This document shows positions 23,514-35,141 of a DNA stretch of 64,000 nucleotides, piece by piece; positions within the stretch are counted from its first letter, which is position 1; the number at the start of each line of letters is the position of its first letter. The notes below the pieces were generated by a model. It did no database searches. It worked only from the letters and a program-made list of their open reading frames with translations, and had not been told where the DNA came from. Origin of the DNA: Bemisia tabaci. Taxonomy: Eukaryota; Arthropoda; Insecta; Hemiptera; Aleyrodidae. The stretch is from positions 4,526,001 through 4,590,000 of the forward strand of contig NC_092801.1 in the NCBI RefSeq assembly GCF_918797505.1, read 5' to 3'. The position numbers and the translations under genes are program-made.

Positions 23514-23625
23514 TTGCTCTTTGTCCTCTTGCGTCCTCGGCCAGAGAGTGGTAGTGAGCACGATTTCTCCCAGGTACTCCTCCGGCTTGTCCGGGTCTTG
23601 AAGCGTCAAGCTGATATCTTGAGCT
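23514..23625 (-). CDS. Mctp: MCTP exon (third visible exon)
   Basis: Multiple C2 and transmembrane domain proteins are membrane-anchored calcium and phospholipid sensors. This 112-bp minus-strand exon has an acceptor tttcag and a donor GTAAGT. It encodes 37 complete codons beginning A-Q-D and containing ISLTLQDPDKPEEYLG, EIVLTTTLWPR and TQEDKEQ. This is the end of a C2 domain and the following linker in MCTPs, where DP..P..LG.I.L...L.P is typical. Its first base completes an Arg codon started by the AG that ends the 61.8-kb exon, so the two exons join in phase with nothing missing. The donor is followed by intron. I did not find the next exon (the following C2 domain) in the window. Confidence 0.85.
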
Positions 23626-23689
23626 CTGAAATGACAACCGTTATGATTAGCTAGACTAACAACATCAATTTAAGTTAGTATTCACAACT

Positions 23690-25200
23690 TGCGGGTAATG
23701 AGTGAAATGAGAAGGTTATGAAGCACGTAACCGCACATCTTTTGCGCTTTGTGAGTTTTAAACTCACAAGTGAAAGGTAAAGAATAGCATGATGAGTCAG
23801 ACCGATTAGCCGTGTATGCAGCCCTAAGTATCTCCAAAAGTAAGCAATCGGACAGATTCGACGCTTTTTGGGTTTTAAACGTAGAAATGAAAGATCTTCA
23901 TTCGGATGATGCGTTCGACCAATTCGCTATACATGCAGCCCTATGAATCTCCAAAAGCACGTATCCGCACAACTTTCGCGACTTGTGAGTTTTAAACTCA
24001 CAAGTGAAGGATCTCGTCTCACATGATACGCTCAACTATAATTATCCGTGTATGCAGCCCTGAGAATCTTCAAAAGCACGTAACCGCACAACTTCCGCGA
24101 CTTGTGAGTTTTAAACTCGCATGTGAAAGATCTTGTCTCGTATGATGCGTTCGATCGATTAGGCATGTATGCAGCCCTAAGAATCTCCATAAGCACATAA
24201 CCGCACAACTTCCGCGCTATGTGAGTTTTCAGCTTACAAGTGAAGGATCTCGTCTCACATGATACGCTCAACTATAATTATCCGTGTATGCAGCCCTGAG
24301 AATCTTCAAAAGCACGTAACCGCACAACTTCCGCGACTTGTGAGTTTTAAACTCACAAATGCAAAATTTCGTTTCACATGCTGCGCTCGACTGCGATTAT
24401 CCGTGTATGCAGCCTTGAGAATCTCCAAAAGCGCGTAACCGTACAACTTCCGCGCTTTGTGAGTTTTAAACTCACAAGTGAAATATCTCGCCTCATATGA
24501 TGCGTTCGACCGAATAGCCGTGTATGCAGCCATTAGAATCTCCAAAAGCACGTTACCACACAACGTCTGCGCTCTGTGAATTTTAAACTCGCAAGTGAAA
24601 GATCTCGTCTCGTGTCATGCGTTCGACCGAATAGCCATGTATACAGCCCTTAGCATCTCCAAAAGCATGTAACCACACAACTTCCGCGACTTGTGAGTTT
24701 AAACTCACAAGTGCAAAATCTCGTCCGACATGATACGCTCGACCGATTAGCCGTGTATGCAGCGCTGAGAATCTGCAAAAGCGCGTAACCGCACAACTTC
24801 CGCGCTTTTTAAGTTTTCAACTCGCAAGTGATAGACCTCGTCTCACATGATGTATCCGACCGATTAGCCGTATATGCAGCCATAAGAAACCTCAAAAGCA
24901 CATATTCGCACATCTTCGTCACTTTGTGAGTTCTCAACTCACAAGTGAAAGATATAGGATCGCATGATGCGTCACACCGATTAGCCGTGTATGCAGCCCT
25001 AAGAATCTCCAAAAGCAAGCAATCGGACACCTTCGACGCTTTTTTAGTTTTAAACTTCGGAATGAAAGATCTAGATTTGCATTATGCGTTCGACCGATCC
25101 GCCATACATTCAGCCCTAAGAATCTCCGAAAGCACGTAAACGGACAACTTACGCGCTGTGTGCGTTTTAAACGCACAAGTGAAAGATCATGTCTCATACA
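23690..25200. repeat. Satellite-like tandem array, about 118-bp unit, about 12 copies
   Basis: The phrases 'gtgtatgcagccctaagaat', 'ctccaaaagcacgtaaccgc', 'gtgagttttaaactcacaag' and 'tctcacatgatgcgttcgac' recur in order every 116-120 bp. Each unit holds a small hairpin (gagttttaaactc). Units differ by a few to 20 percent. The array begins only about 65 bp upstream (in gene orientation) of the MCTP exon's acceptor. The open frames through it are a by-product of the unit length being near a multiple of three. Confidence 0.85.
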
Positions 25201-25305
25201 TACGGTTGCATAACTCTTCGAACTCATCTTTGATACCCATTTCTTCATTTTATCATGATAACAGAATATCTGAGGACGGAGTGAAAAAGTCTCATGGCGG
25301 CTTTG

Positions 25306-25744
25306 AGGTGATTCGAAGGAGGCCACCTTTTGTGTCAGAGCGACGTGCGATACATCGCATCGATTTGTTTCATAATTTCAGCTACTTGTGATTTTTTTCG
25401 AATTTTGAGATCGCACTTCTGTTGTCATGAAACTTAAGAACTCATGTACCAAATTTGACAAAGAAATTCAACGTATTAAAGGCGTGGTTTTTATAGAGGA
25501 AAAATATTGCATTTGAGTGCAGTTTTGATATCAGTATCGAATGCGATTTTTCCTCTAAAAAAACCACGCCTTTAATACGTTGAATTTCTTTGTCTTTGGT
25601 ATATGAGTTCTGAAACCTCATGACAACAGAAGTGCGATCCCAAAATTAGAAAAAAATAGACAAGTAGCTGAAATTATGGAACGAATCGATGCGATATATC
25701 GAACGTCGCTCTGACACAAAAAATGGCCTCCATCGAATCACCTT
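25306..25744. mobile_element. Foldback MITE family F
   Basis: The left end 'aggtgattcgaaggaggcca' is matched by the inverse right end 'tggcctccatcgaatcacct'. The arms continue through 'gtcagagcgacgt' and 'agaagtgcgat' to the centre, where 'aaaggcgtggttttt' and its inverse face each other. It is about 440 bp and non-coding. Confidence 0.8.
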
Positions 25745-26035
25745 AAGTTCACTTAGCTATCTCCGAAGTGTAATTAGAACCTTTATTTGTTTTGTTGTCC
25801 CTTAACAAGACTTCCAAGCACACACCACCGCAACAAGGCGACCCGTGAGATTCAGAAAATCATCGCAAGGCGCCTGCGAACCGAAGAAATTACGGACCCA
25901 TTCTCATGAACCGAGCGCGCCTTTAAAAATCAAACCTTTACGAAGGAAACTTTGCAAATACGGTGTTATACAAGTGGTATGTGCTGTGTGCATATCCGCC
26001 GATAAGTTGTGTTGACTCAGTACCCTAGTGGATGT

Positions 26036-26543
26036 AATGGAGATGTTGCATGTGTGAGGGATTTGCGATTTGACCATTGATTCTTATGTAAAAGTTCGCG
26101 AGAAACACGATGGTGCCACTGGTTTTCTCTGAAATCATCTCCCAAGCTCAAAAAAAGCTCTCAAAGTGAGGCCAAAATGGAGGGGATATCCCACCCTACC
26201 CTGAGAGTCCACCTCTACATCAAAACAAACTCTCCATGCAAAGAAAGGGAGCGAACACATTAGCAGGGATGCCGTGTTTTCAGTTTTAGAGTCCCCAAAT
26301 AATGTGGCAGCCCTGCTAATGTATTTGCTCCCTATCTTTGCACGGAGAGTTTGTTCTGACGTAGAGGTGGACTCTCAGGGTAGGGTGGGATATCCCCTCC
26401 ATTATGGCCTCACTTGGAGAGCTTTTTTTGAGCTTGGGAGTTGATTTCAGAGAAAACCAGTGGCACCATCGTGTTTCTCGCGAACTTTTACATAAGAATC
26501 AACGGTCAAATCGCAAATCCCTCACACATGCAACATCTCCATT
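26036..26543. mobile_element. Foldback MITE family G
   Basis: The ends 'aatggagatgttgcatgtg' and 'cacatgcaacatctccatt' are perfect inverses. The arms of about 230 bp stay nearly identical through 'ggggatatcccaccctaccc' and its inverse. A short centre of about 40 bp separates them. It is non-coding. Confidence 0.85.
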
Positions 26544-26945
26544 GCGAGAAAAGTTGCGATTTGATCGACGTCGATTTGTTGCAATATAATCGGATGAAAA
26601 ATTGCGATTCTACCGAATATTGCAATAAACTCGCGATTCCATCGACGGCGATTCATCGCAATATTATCGAACAAAAAATCGTGATATTTTGGGTAAAACT
26701 TCGATTTCATCGAACGCGACTCTCGTAGAGATAAAATTGCGACGAGGCTGAGGACAATCACTCGGATGTTGATGATTCTGGCGATTTTATCGCCAAAAAT
26801 CGTAAAGAAAATCGCAAGTTAATTTCAAAATATCGCGGTTTTTCCGTTGCAAAATGCAACTTTGGTATCGGAACACAAGCGAGCGAAAAAACAAAAACAG
26901 GCCGGGAATGGTTGATCCAGTTTGAGATACCAGCTAGGTGCGCTG

Positions 26946-27190
26946 CCATGCTAAGGAAAAACGCCGTATGAACCTTCAGGCATTGCCAAATTTCATCAGA
27001 TAAGATACAAATTTATTGAGGATATTGTGAATATTTTTCTTCCAATTTTAGAGACTATTTTGTACGTAAATTAATCTAAAACATCTAAAAATTTAAGGGA
27101 AAAATATCCATAGAATTCGTCAAAAATACATGTTCTACCCGGGGAAATCTGGCAACTCTCGATTGTTCATACGGCGTTCTTCCTTAGCAC
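26946..27190. mobile_element. MITE family A, copy 3
   Basis: The ends are 'ccatgctaaggaaaaacgcc' and, inverted, 'ggcgttcttccttagcacg'. The inner repeat 'ttgccaaatttc' is present with a changed partner. It lies about 385 bp upstream of the proposed cuticle-gene start exon. Confidence 0.7.
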
Positions 27191-27574
27191 GAGAGCGCGG
27201 ACGAGAGGCACGAAATAAGCCGTGGCGTTAATCACACCCCCAGGCTGTCTGCTAACGACAGGACTTGCTCATTTAAATTTCTGTCGAATCGACCCGTTGA
27301 TCAACGATAAGGGTCATCTATCGACGATTCACCAAAAATAAACACTCTGAGGTGCGCTCAGTATCTTCCGTAATTTCGCTTCGCGGGGGTGAAGGGGCAA
27401 GCAGGATTTTGTTGAAAGGCAACCTAGAAATAGCTACGGATTAATCTGAATCTGTAATTGAAAGGCTCAGTGTTAGACAAAGTGCGTTGAAAGACCTTCT
27501 TGCGCTAACGGTAAACGGTGGTGATTACGGATGGCGCTGCATTTTTTGTTTAATGGATTACTCATTTCTCAGTG

Positions 27575-27583
27575 ATGAAACCG
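27575..27583 (+). CDS. Cuticle protein gene, proposed start exon
   Basis: ATG AAA CCG is followed by a strong donor (ccg|gtaagc), leaving phase 0. The next exon starts in phase 0 with a strongly hydrophobic, signal-peptide-like run. Insect cuticle protein genes very often have a tiny first coding exon that splits the signal peptide. The choice of this ATG is inference; no other upstream ATG with a matching-phase donor looked better. A tandem repeat in the intron begins about 45 bp downstream. Confidence 0.4.
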
Positions 27584-27626
27584 GTAAGCATGAGCTAAGA
27601 ATATTTCCGAAGTTGAAAATCGTTGC

Positions 27627-28380
27627 ATCGGTGTTTGTAAATTAATTTTCCATGATCTGAGGTCGGTGAGGAGGACTGAATAATGAGATCAAACCTAAGA
27701 CGTTGTCAGGCGTTCTTTGATTTACGACGGACGAAGATAGGCTTAAGGTCCATGACAGCTTTAGGAAATAAAAATCAAAAACTTTCTGGGACTTTTTCGG
27801 AGGTCCTAAATAGTGAAATCGAGAAGTTTCACGAATATGCCAAGATTTCCGAAAATACATGTTAGTTGAGAAAGTGGTAAAATCGGTGTTAGTAAATTAG
27901 TTTTCCATGATCTGAAGTCGATGAGGAAGACTGAATAATGAGATCAAACCTATGACATAGTCAGGCGTTCTTTCATTTACGACGAAAAAGATAGGCTTAC
28001 GGTCCATGACAGCTTAAGGAAAAGAACAAACATCTTCCTGGGACTTTTTCGGAGGTCTTAAATAGTGAAATCAAGAAGTTTCAAGAATATCCCAAGATTT
28101 CCGAATGTACATGTAAGTTGAGTTCAATGGTAAAATCGGTGTTAGGAAATGAAATTTTCCATGAACTGAAGTCGATGAGGAGGACTGAATAATGAGATAA
28201 AACCTATGACATTGTCGGGCCTTCTTTCATTTACGACGAACAAGTAGGCTTAAGGTCCATGACAGCTTAAGGAAATAAAAATCAACAACTTTCTAGGACT
28301 TCTTCGGAGGTCCTAAATAATGAAATCAAGAAGTTTCAAGAATATTTCAGGGAGTTCCGATCATTATATCAACAGGAACT
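27627..28380. repeat. Tandem repeat, about 254-bp unit, three copies
   Basis: Units start at about 27627, 27882 and 28135 with 'atcggtgtt(a/t)g(t/g)aaat'. They run through 'gaataatgagat', 'tacgacg(g/a)a' and 'ggtccatgacagct'. The third is cut short. They lie inside the proposed first intron of the cuticle gene. Confidence 0.8.
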
Positions 28381-29451
28381 GTCCCTCAAATCACAAGCCT
28401 CCTCAGCACTTAACTAACCTAGGCCTAGCCTAAATCGAGGATGATTGAGACAGGGGAACTATACGGCCGCGGCCGAAATCGCGGATTTTCGGGTTGATTC
28501 GGAGAGGTGGGAACGCCACCTACAAAAATCGCGGGGCGATCAGATGGACTACATTTTACAATTAGGAACTATAAATTCTAGTCCGGTTTAAAAACAACGT
28601 ATGTGCCATTAGTTTCCCTATGCACACAAGTGTTTTTTCAGATGAGCCAGATTATGTAGTTCCAAATTGCAAAATGCAGTCCAGATGATCCTTTGTTTTG
28701 CTTTGTTGTGAATTTGTGATAAGCGCCAAGAGACAGCGACAAGGACCTATTAAAGTCGTGAATGCTATCGTGATTGCCTTCAAGAATGGATAAAGAACCG
28801 ATAACAGCATTCGAATCGTGTCGTGCGAAAACAGCAAAAGTCCACTTTTTTTCAATTTAGAGATTATTGGGATAAAATTGCAACCGTTGAAACTGCAACC
28901 TACTTGAAGCCGACATCAGGGATGATAAGAAGGCACCGATTCACTGAGAGCATCGAGCCGCAGCCGGTCGCGTCAGTAAATCCGAAAAATGTTGGACCTC
29001 TGTCCATGGACGGAAGGAGAGGAGAGAAGAAGAGATGAATTCGTGCGGCTCGTGTATGGAAAGGTACAAGCGAGTCACGCTTGTTGCGGAGCTCATAATT
29101 AAAGGGGGAAAAATTTCAGTTGACATCCTCGACCGATTTTGTGATTTCAAGTTCATTCGAGGGATTTATCTCAAAATCGGTTTTTTTTAGTTATTTTTGG
29201 CAAGGGATTTATTTTTCATTTTATTTTTTTCTTTTCGAGTAAGTTTTTGGAACTTTTTGATGATTATTAGTCTTAGTGGACCTTGGGAATTCATCAAAGG
29301 TTTTTGCCTATCTTATACTTGATCGAAAGGAAGTGACACGTCCATTTCCTCGACCGATTTTTTGCCCGAGAAATGTTTTTGAGGGTTTTTGTAGTTTATC
29401 CAATGTTACCAAAAACAGCCATCCTAACGTAACGCACATCATATTTTCCAG

Positions 29452-29861
29452 CGATTCTGGGTCTGTAGAGCCTGGCTGTGCTGCGCGGGGCTCCTCCTAG
29501 GTCGGGCATCGTCGGCGGCGGGGCCCGGGGCCCCACCGGAGCGGGCCCCCGGCTACACGGTGCCCCTGCGGCCGCCCGACTTCGAGCACCGGCCGGTGGT
29601 GGGGCGGCCGCCGCCGCCGCCGGGGCCCGGCCACTGGACGACGACCCCGCGGCCGACCCTCCCGTGGTACTGGACCGAGAAGACGACCCCGGTGCCCTTC
29701 CCGCAGGTCCCGCCCTCCGTCCCGCCGCCGGTCCAGGCCGAGCTCCCCGTCGACAAGGACCCCGATTCCTCCATCACCCCCCTCCCGCTCACCACCACCA
29801 CCACCGCAGCGACGACGACGACGACCACCACCACGGTCACGCCTGAGACCACGACCGCCAG
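29452..29861 (+). CDS. Cuticle protein gene, exon 2 (signal peptide and Pro/Thr-rich region)
   Basis: An acceptor (attttccag|cg) and a donor (ccag|gtgaga) bound 410 bp of open frame (136 codons plus 2 nt). The first residues, RFWVCRAWLCCAGLLLG followed by RASSA, form a typical signal-peptide core and cleavage region. They suit secretion of a cuticle protein. The remainder is Pro-rich (VVGRPPPPPGPGHW, TTTPRPTLPWYW) and ends in a long Thr run. The exon is far richer in GC than the surrounding intron DNA. The last two bases (AG) are completed by the first base of the 38.5-kb exon to give Ser. The reverse strand is also open here, but only because the codon repeats are read backwards. Confidence 0.75.
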
Positions 29862-30362
29862 GTGAGAATATTTATTGTGTGGTTTTATCATTTTACCTGG
29901 ATATTATTTGTTCGTTCAGAAAAAGAGTGCTATACAACCATCAAAATTTTGGCCTGAAGAAGGAAGAAAATTCCGAAATGTACATAGCCTAACTCAGAAA
30001 TCACGAAAAACCGGACGAAAACATAATATCCAGGTAAGAAATATTATTATCACTGAAAAAAAAAAACACATTGGATCTAAAGTCCAGCAGGCCGATTATG
30101 AACGATCAAGTTTTGACAGAAATTATGATCGATTTGGGGATGGTATCGATTTAGAAAAGCATTGCGCTTATGGGCCGGTCAAATCGATAGGACACAAGTC
30201 GATGCAAAAATGCAGAAATACGGCCCTAAATCGACCAGAATCTCGGAATCGATGGAAATCCAAATCGACGGGTCCGGACTCATCGAAATGAATGGCTATC
30301 GATTCCGTGAAAAACCAAGTTTTTCATCGATTTGGGCCACGCTTCACGTGATAGTTTTAAAG

Positions 30363-30614
30363 ATGACGAATCTCGTGCAAGTCATTGAGAACTACGAAGA
30401 TGTTGTAAATGAAGAGATAGAGGAGCGAATACGAATTGAGGAGAGAAGAATATTGCGGAAAACATTAAGGGACAATTGCAACCCATTTAACATGCCAAAA
30501 AAAGTATTCCAGCAGAATTTCCGATTGCGGAAAGAGGACGCTCGGGCCATCGCCGTTTGCTGCCACGATGCACTAGTAGGAGAGAAGACGTCGGCCATGA
30601 GCCCTGCTCTAAAG
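30363..30614 (+). pseudogene. Harbinger/HARBI1-like transposase, N-terminal fragment
   Basis: From an ATG at 30363 the frame encodes an acidic helix (NEEIEERIRIEERRIL). Then comes the N-terminal signature of Harbinger-type nucleases: LRDNCNPFNMPKKVFQQNFR, then LRKEDARAI, ending 'SAMSPALK' at a good donor (aaag|gtaaga). Family members carry R..LRD..NPF.L....F...FRL....A at the same place. No catalytic part follows nearby. The DDE-type piece at 34.2 kb could come from the same kind of element. It is in the cuticle-gene intron, same strand. Confidence 0.55.
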
Positions 30615-32070
30615 GTAAGATGAGGAAACTTCCTCTATCAACCTCTCATGTGTTTTTTTAAAAATTCGCGCCGATTCTGTTGTTGTCTAAAAGCATTATG
30701 TTGCCATGACGACACGCTCCTAAACCATGTAGTTAGGATCCAGACCCATATTTTTGTATGATCAATGAATAGCGCCAATAAGGTACGTTATGGGGCCCTG
30801 GTAGCCCTGTATATCTTTACATAACCATAAATAAATATATTAAAAATAAATAACTAAATTTCAAAACTATACATTTTCCAAAGAATCAATGAAATAATTC
30901 GGACACATGAATTTGATGATAATTAATTGCCAAGGGTGCTTCCTTTAATTTTAATCAAACAACATACATCTGTCAAATTCTTTAAACCTGCTCGGTTGAT
31001 GCCGTTTGTTAAAATGATGATAAAAAAGAATTATGGTACTATGGGCGCCTAGAACCAAAGCCGGCAATCTCCATCGCCTTGTCTCTAGTTAACATCTCTC
31101 TAGGATCCATCGTAAAGGGAAGTAGTTAAATTAGGCTAATTACGTGTAAAGAAAGTTAGTGAATGCAATATGAAGTCTTGTGTTGTTGTGTACATCGTGT
31201 TTTTCCTTCATATGTCATCGATTAACCTGACAAAACTTAGGGTGTTTCAACTCATTCGCGCAATAAATATCATCATCAGTGACCCATCGGAACTTGTGAA
31301 TATATTAGGCGCCGAACAAAATGTTATCATCATGAGAAATGTAAAAGACGTGCAAGGACTTGAGCCATAAGCTTAAACAAAGATGGCAAACAGCGGGAAG
31401 GAACAAATCATATTCCCTCAATGAATATGAAAATTGGTTACAAAGTGTTATGTATTCAATTTGATGTTGAGATTCAGAAATATAAAAGTAAGTGTTCTCC
31501 ACATCCTCGACGCATCATTCAAGCGATTGGGCGTTACTGACTATAACTTTCTTTGTAGCTAAGCATAATTGAACATTCAGAGGGAATTTTGGAAAGTTAA
31601 ATACTACGAATAATGGAGACTTTTTGGGTCTTGTTCAATTATTACATAAATTTGAACCTTTTTTAAAGGAGAACAATCGTTGAGCAGTCTGTAAGGAGAT
31701 TTAAGTAACTTATCTTACATATAGCAATGCCGAAACGATTTCATTACTCTGCTTGGCGAGGAAGTGTGCTCTTAAATTCTGGAGAAAGTGAAAAAACAAA
31801 ATACTTTTCCGTTATTCTAGATTGCACTCCGCACGTAGTTAAACCATAAAAACCAATTACCTGTAACTGTCCGGTACATCTATACGGGTGATAAAAAAAG
31901 TGGTGTTTCTATTAAGGTCTCGTTTCTAACATACTGGCGAGTTGGTGATGCTACCGGAAAGAACTTATTTTAGTTTGTAAAATGACATTTATAGAAAGCA
32001 CCATTGACAATCATCATGAGACAACAGGACTCGCGAAACGGTGGAAGACGAAACGTCCAATATTTCCCGG
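30615..32070. other. No recognised gene
   Basis: A small ATG frame at 31170-31370 has a hydrophobic start (VVVYIVFFLHM) but no recognised features. Otherwise this is plain AT-rich intron sequence. Confidence 0.4.
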
Positions 32071-32074
32071 GCTA

Positions 32075-32450
32075 TACACGACTTCCTGGTGATCAGTCAA
32101 CTTTTTTAGCAAACCCAGAAGCAAGGTAAAACCTCCTAGGAAACTTTCTCAATTTTTCTGAAGATCAGTCGCAAGCTCAGACTTCCTGATAATCAGTCAA
32201 CTTTCCTAGCAAAACCAGAAGCTAGGTAAAACCTCCTGGGAAACTTACACAATTTTTCCGAAAATCAGTCGCAAGCTCAGACTTCCTGATAACTCTTTTA
32301 TATTTAGTGGTGCTGAAAAACCAGATGAAAGTTCTTTTAATTCCTGGTGATCGGTCAACTTTTTTAGCAAACCCAGAAGCAAGGTAAAAGCTCCTAGGAA
32401 ACTTTCTCAATTTTTCTGGATATCAGTCGCAAGCTCAGACTTCCTGTTAA
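32075..32450. repeat. Tandem repeats, about 107 bp and higher order
   Basis: Blocks 'agtcaactttttta(g)caaa', 'cccagaagcaaggtaaaa' and 'ctcctaggaaactttctcaa' occur three times. Between the second and third is a copy (about 32295-32335) of the 5' edge of the transposase relic that follows. The array was therefore built partly by duplicating the transposon margin. Confidence 0.7.
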
Positions 32451-32457
32451 CTATTTT

Positions 32458-33063
32458 ATGTTTAGTGTTGCTGTGAAACCAGATGAAAGTTACTTTGACC
32501 GCGAAAACTTTAATAAAGATTTAACAATATGGGTTGGGACTTACATTTATTTGAACAAATCAACCGATTTTAAATTTCAAAAAGTGACTTGGAGCGGCCA
32601 CAAGAAAACAAAGTACGTTAAACCTATGTTGGAAGTCTCCAGTACTGGACTCATAGTCAATGTTTTAGGACCCCACCGATTCTGGGCAGCCAGCGCGTCT
32701 GGTGCAGACATTATTAAAAGTTGCATGAACACTTCTTTGTTTCAAAGATTTTTCAAACGTGGAGATATTTTCGTGTTGGATCGAGGGTTTCAGCAGTGTG
32801 AGGAAGATCTCCAAACTCGCGGCTTCGAAGTGTCTATCCCCACATCCAAACCAGGCCAAAATCAGCTAACAACTTTAGAAACGAATGAAAGTCGACGCTG
32901 CACAAAAGTTCGCTGGGTGAGCTGTTCGCTGGAGTGGCTGAACTGAACGGCTCATTGAAGAGATTATAGTTCATTGATGGTGTTGTGGCAAGCTACAGGG
33001 TTCCTCATTTATTCGTAGAAGTGAGAATTTTAGCGGCAATCCATAATCGCCTTTTTGCCCGTC
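32458..33063 (+). pseudogene. DDE_Tnp_4 transposase relic, inactive
   Basis: This is close kin of the transposase at 37021-37883. Shared landmarks are 'TYIYLNKSTDF', 'SGHKKTKYVKPM', 'SSTGLIVNVLGP', 'FKRGDIFVLDRGF' and 'NESRRCTKVRWV'. The first catalytic Asp (W-D-G-T in the relative) is Val here (codon 32533-32535), so the active site is lost. After RWV a frameshift occurs, and another frame continues 'AELNGSLKRL', a stop, then 'FIDGVVASYRVPHLF' and 'EVRILAAIHNRLFAR'. The N-terminal helix-turn-helix part is absent. Confidence 0.75.
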
Positions 33064-33803
33064 AATAAAGCAATTTCGATTGAGTTGAAGTCGCTCATCA
33101 AATGCTCGAACGGATGAAGACCCCAAACTTAAAATTTTAAATTAACTTAATATAAAAAATGTTGTGAGATGATGCTCTCTGGTGAAGGATAAACCAGGCA
33201 TATATCTCCACCACCCAATGTAGCCCTCAGCGTATTGATATCCAGTAAGCTTTCAACCGATATTCGCATAACTGTAATTTAGCATTGATAATTGTGACCG
33301 GCGAAATGTTTTTTTAAATGTTTTTGTTATGTGTTTTTTTGACCTTTGTAACCTAAGCTCTGATGATGGCCACACGCCGAAAAGCTTTAGTGCATTTTAT
33401 TAAATAAATAAGTGAAAACACATATAACACCTTGGCTACTCTTTTCACTACAATCATATTTCAAAATGGTGTTACTAATGAACGATTTCATAAATACCCC
33501 AAACTTGTTGCGATAACTTGTAGAAAAAGAAAATATGACCCGAAACACGTGAATTTTTGGACCTCTAGAACTGGACTATTTCCACAATTTGCCAGCGTGG
33601 AGTATCGAGGAATTTCCCTCTTATTTCAGTTCCTTCAAACTACGTGTGGTTAAATCCTACCTAGCTAATCATTTCGCGAAGAGAGAGCATGCATTTGAAA
33701 TAAGCAGCGAGAAGTCAATGCCGAACTTTTCAAGGCACAACATTTTGGTTCAGAACCTTTTTTTTTATCCGAGCGCGTTTTTTTCCGACACGTGTCGCTA
33801 ACA
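33064..33803. other. No recognised gene; LINE-end-like motif
   Basis: At about 33358 'tctgatgatggccacacgcc' and 'gaaaagctttagtgcattt' precede 'attaaataaataa'. A similar 'gaagatggcccta..ggctgaaatgcatttgg' plus 'aaataaaa' sits at 62270. Motifs of this kind end several insect non-LTR and Penelope-like elements. The rest shows nothing. Confidence 0.35.
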
Positions 33804-34209
33804 TACAGGGTGAAGCAAAAGTCCCGGGACGGTTGACTATCTTTAGAACGGAGAAAGCTGGAGAGTTGGAATTTGAGTAGCCCCCTTTTGCCTCCTTAAT
33901 GCTGTTACAGATGAAAGATAATAAACTTTTATCTGAGCCTTTTTAGTTTCCGCCTGCACTGGCAAAGTTTTCAGTACGTCCTCTAAATTAGTTTATACAA
34001 TACAATGGAAAAGCTTTGGCAACTAATGACTGGTTGCTTTCACTGAATTTACTTATCGGGGTAAAATGGGTATAACCGTCCAAGTCCCATTGTCAGAAAA
34101 GCATTAATGTATCATTCGTGATCCATTGTAGTATCAAATTTTGGCTCCACGGTTCGTAGGTATCTGTGCGTTTTTCGTCGTTAATTGAATAATTTTTGTG
34201 TAAACTCGG

Positions 34210-34620
34210 ATGCGCATCATCTTTTCAATGACAGGACCAGGACTCACCAAGAATCAAAGAGTGACCCTGCTAGCTATTCCCTGGTATGGTGACAAAACTA
34301 GATCTTATGACGATGTCATGGCAGACAGAGGGTTTAAGCATGCGGAATCCCTCCTCCTCGAAAAGGAGTGTACCTTATTGCGTCCTCCTAGTGTACAAAA
34401 TGACTCGTGCATGTCCCATGCAGATGCCCGATACACCAAAGTCATAGCAAGCCTGAGAATTCATATGGAGCGGGTGATTAGACGTATCAGAGAATATTCT
34501 TTTTAAGAGCCACATGCTTGTTTCATCCACGGACTATAAAGTCTCCTTAATTGTTGTGTATATATCATTGCTGCTCTGTCAAATACGCAAAGTTCCATTG
34601 TTGTCTAAGGAGAGATACTT
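34210..34620 (+). pseudogene. DDE endonuclease fragment (C-terminal half)
   Basis: The frame reads 'YDDVMADRGF', then 'LLLEKECTLLRPPS', then 'VIASLRIHMERVIRRIREY'. The D-R-G-F aspartate and the R-I-H-x-E-R glutamate are the second and third catalytic positions of DDE_Tnp_4 endonucleases. After the stop at about 34504 another frame adds a piece like the usual C-terminus. The first catalytic Asp is not present. The sequence is of a different subfamily from the 37-kb transposase. Confidence 0.6.
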
Positions 34621-35141
34621 GCTAGAAGTAATTGTTCAAAATGATGAAATACATTCGGCTGTTTACAGAACATCAACCTTTTTCAATTTTAAAGTGGACC
34701 GGTTTTTGTTAATATCAATTAAAAGCCGATGGTTTTCTCGAGACCATATGTCTCTAAGATATGCCGTTCACAAGGTATGGCATTTTAGAAATTTAACTTT
34801 GACCTCTTCCATCCTAATTATCTTATTAAAAAAATCTTGACTATTTTGAACTCGGGAACCAATAGACCCTGAAGATATTTTCTAAGATAAGTTTGTAGTT
34901 GGAAATGGCCGATTTCGGATGAGGTCCTTCCCAACTACATACCATGATGTATAAATTATTCAAATTGCCGAAAAATACTGAAAGTTTAGACAGAAAGAGT
35001 GAATTAGTATTGAGCATTAGTATCAAGAGTTATGAGTAAAATAACAGTATGAGGACAGTGTCTGTACAATTAGTATGAAAATTTAAAAAGAGTGAATACA
35101 TTTAAGCGCTCAAAAGGTTCTCAATTCTCACCTAAAATTTC

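Noticed and set aside
23690..25200. CRISPR-like array
   Set aside because: There are no short conserved repeats with unique spacers; the whole 118-bp unit repeats, and the DNA is eukaryotic.
24032..25326. Several repetitive minus-strand open frames
   Set aside because: They follow the 118-bp satellite unit, show no family motif, and are interrupted wherever unit length changes.
29553..29891. Long minus-strand frame, Val/Gly-rich
   Set aside because: It is the antisense of the Thr/Pro codon repeats in cuticle exon 2, which has splice sites and phase support on the plus strand.
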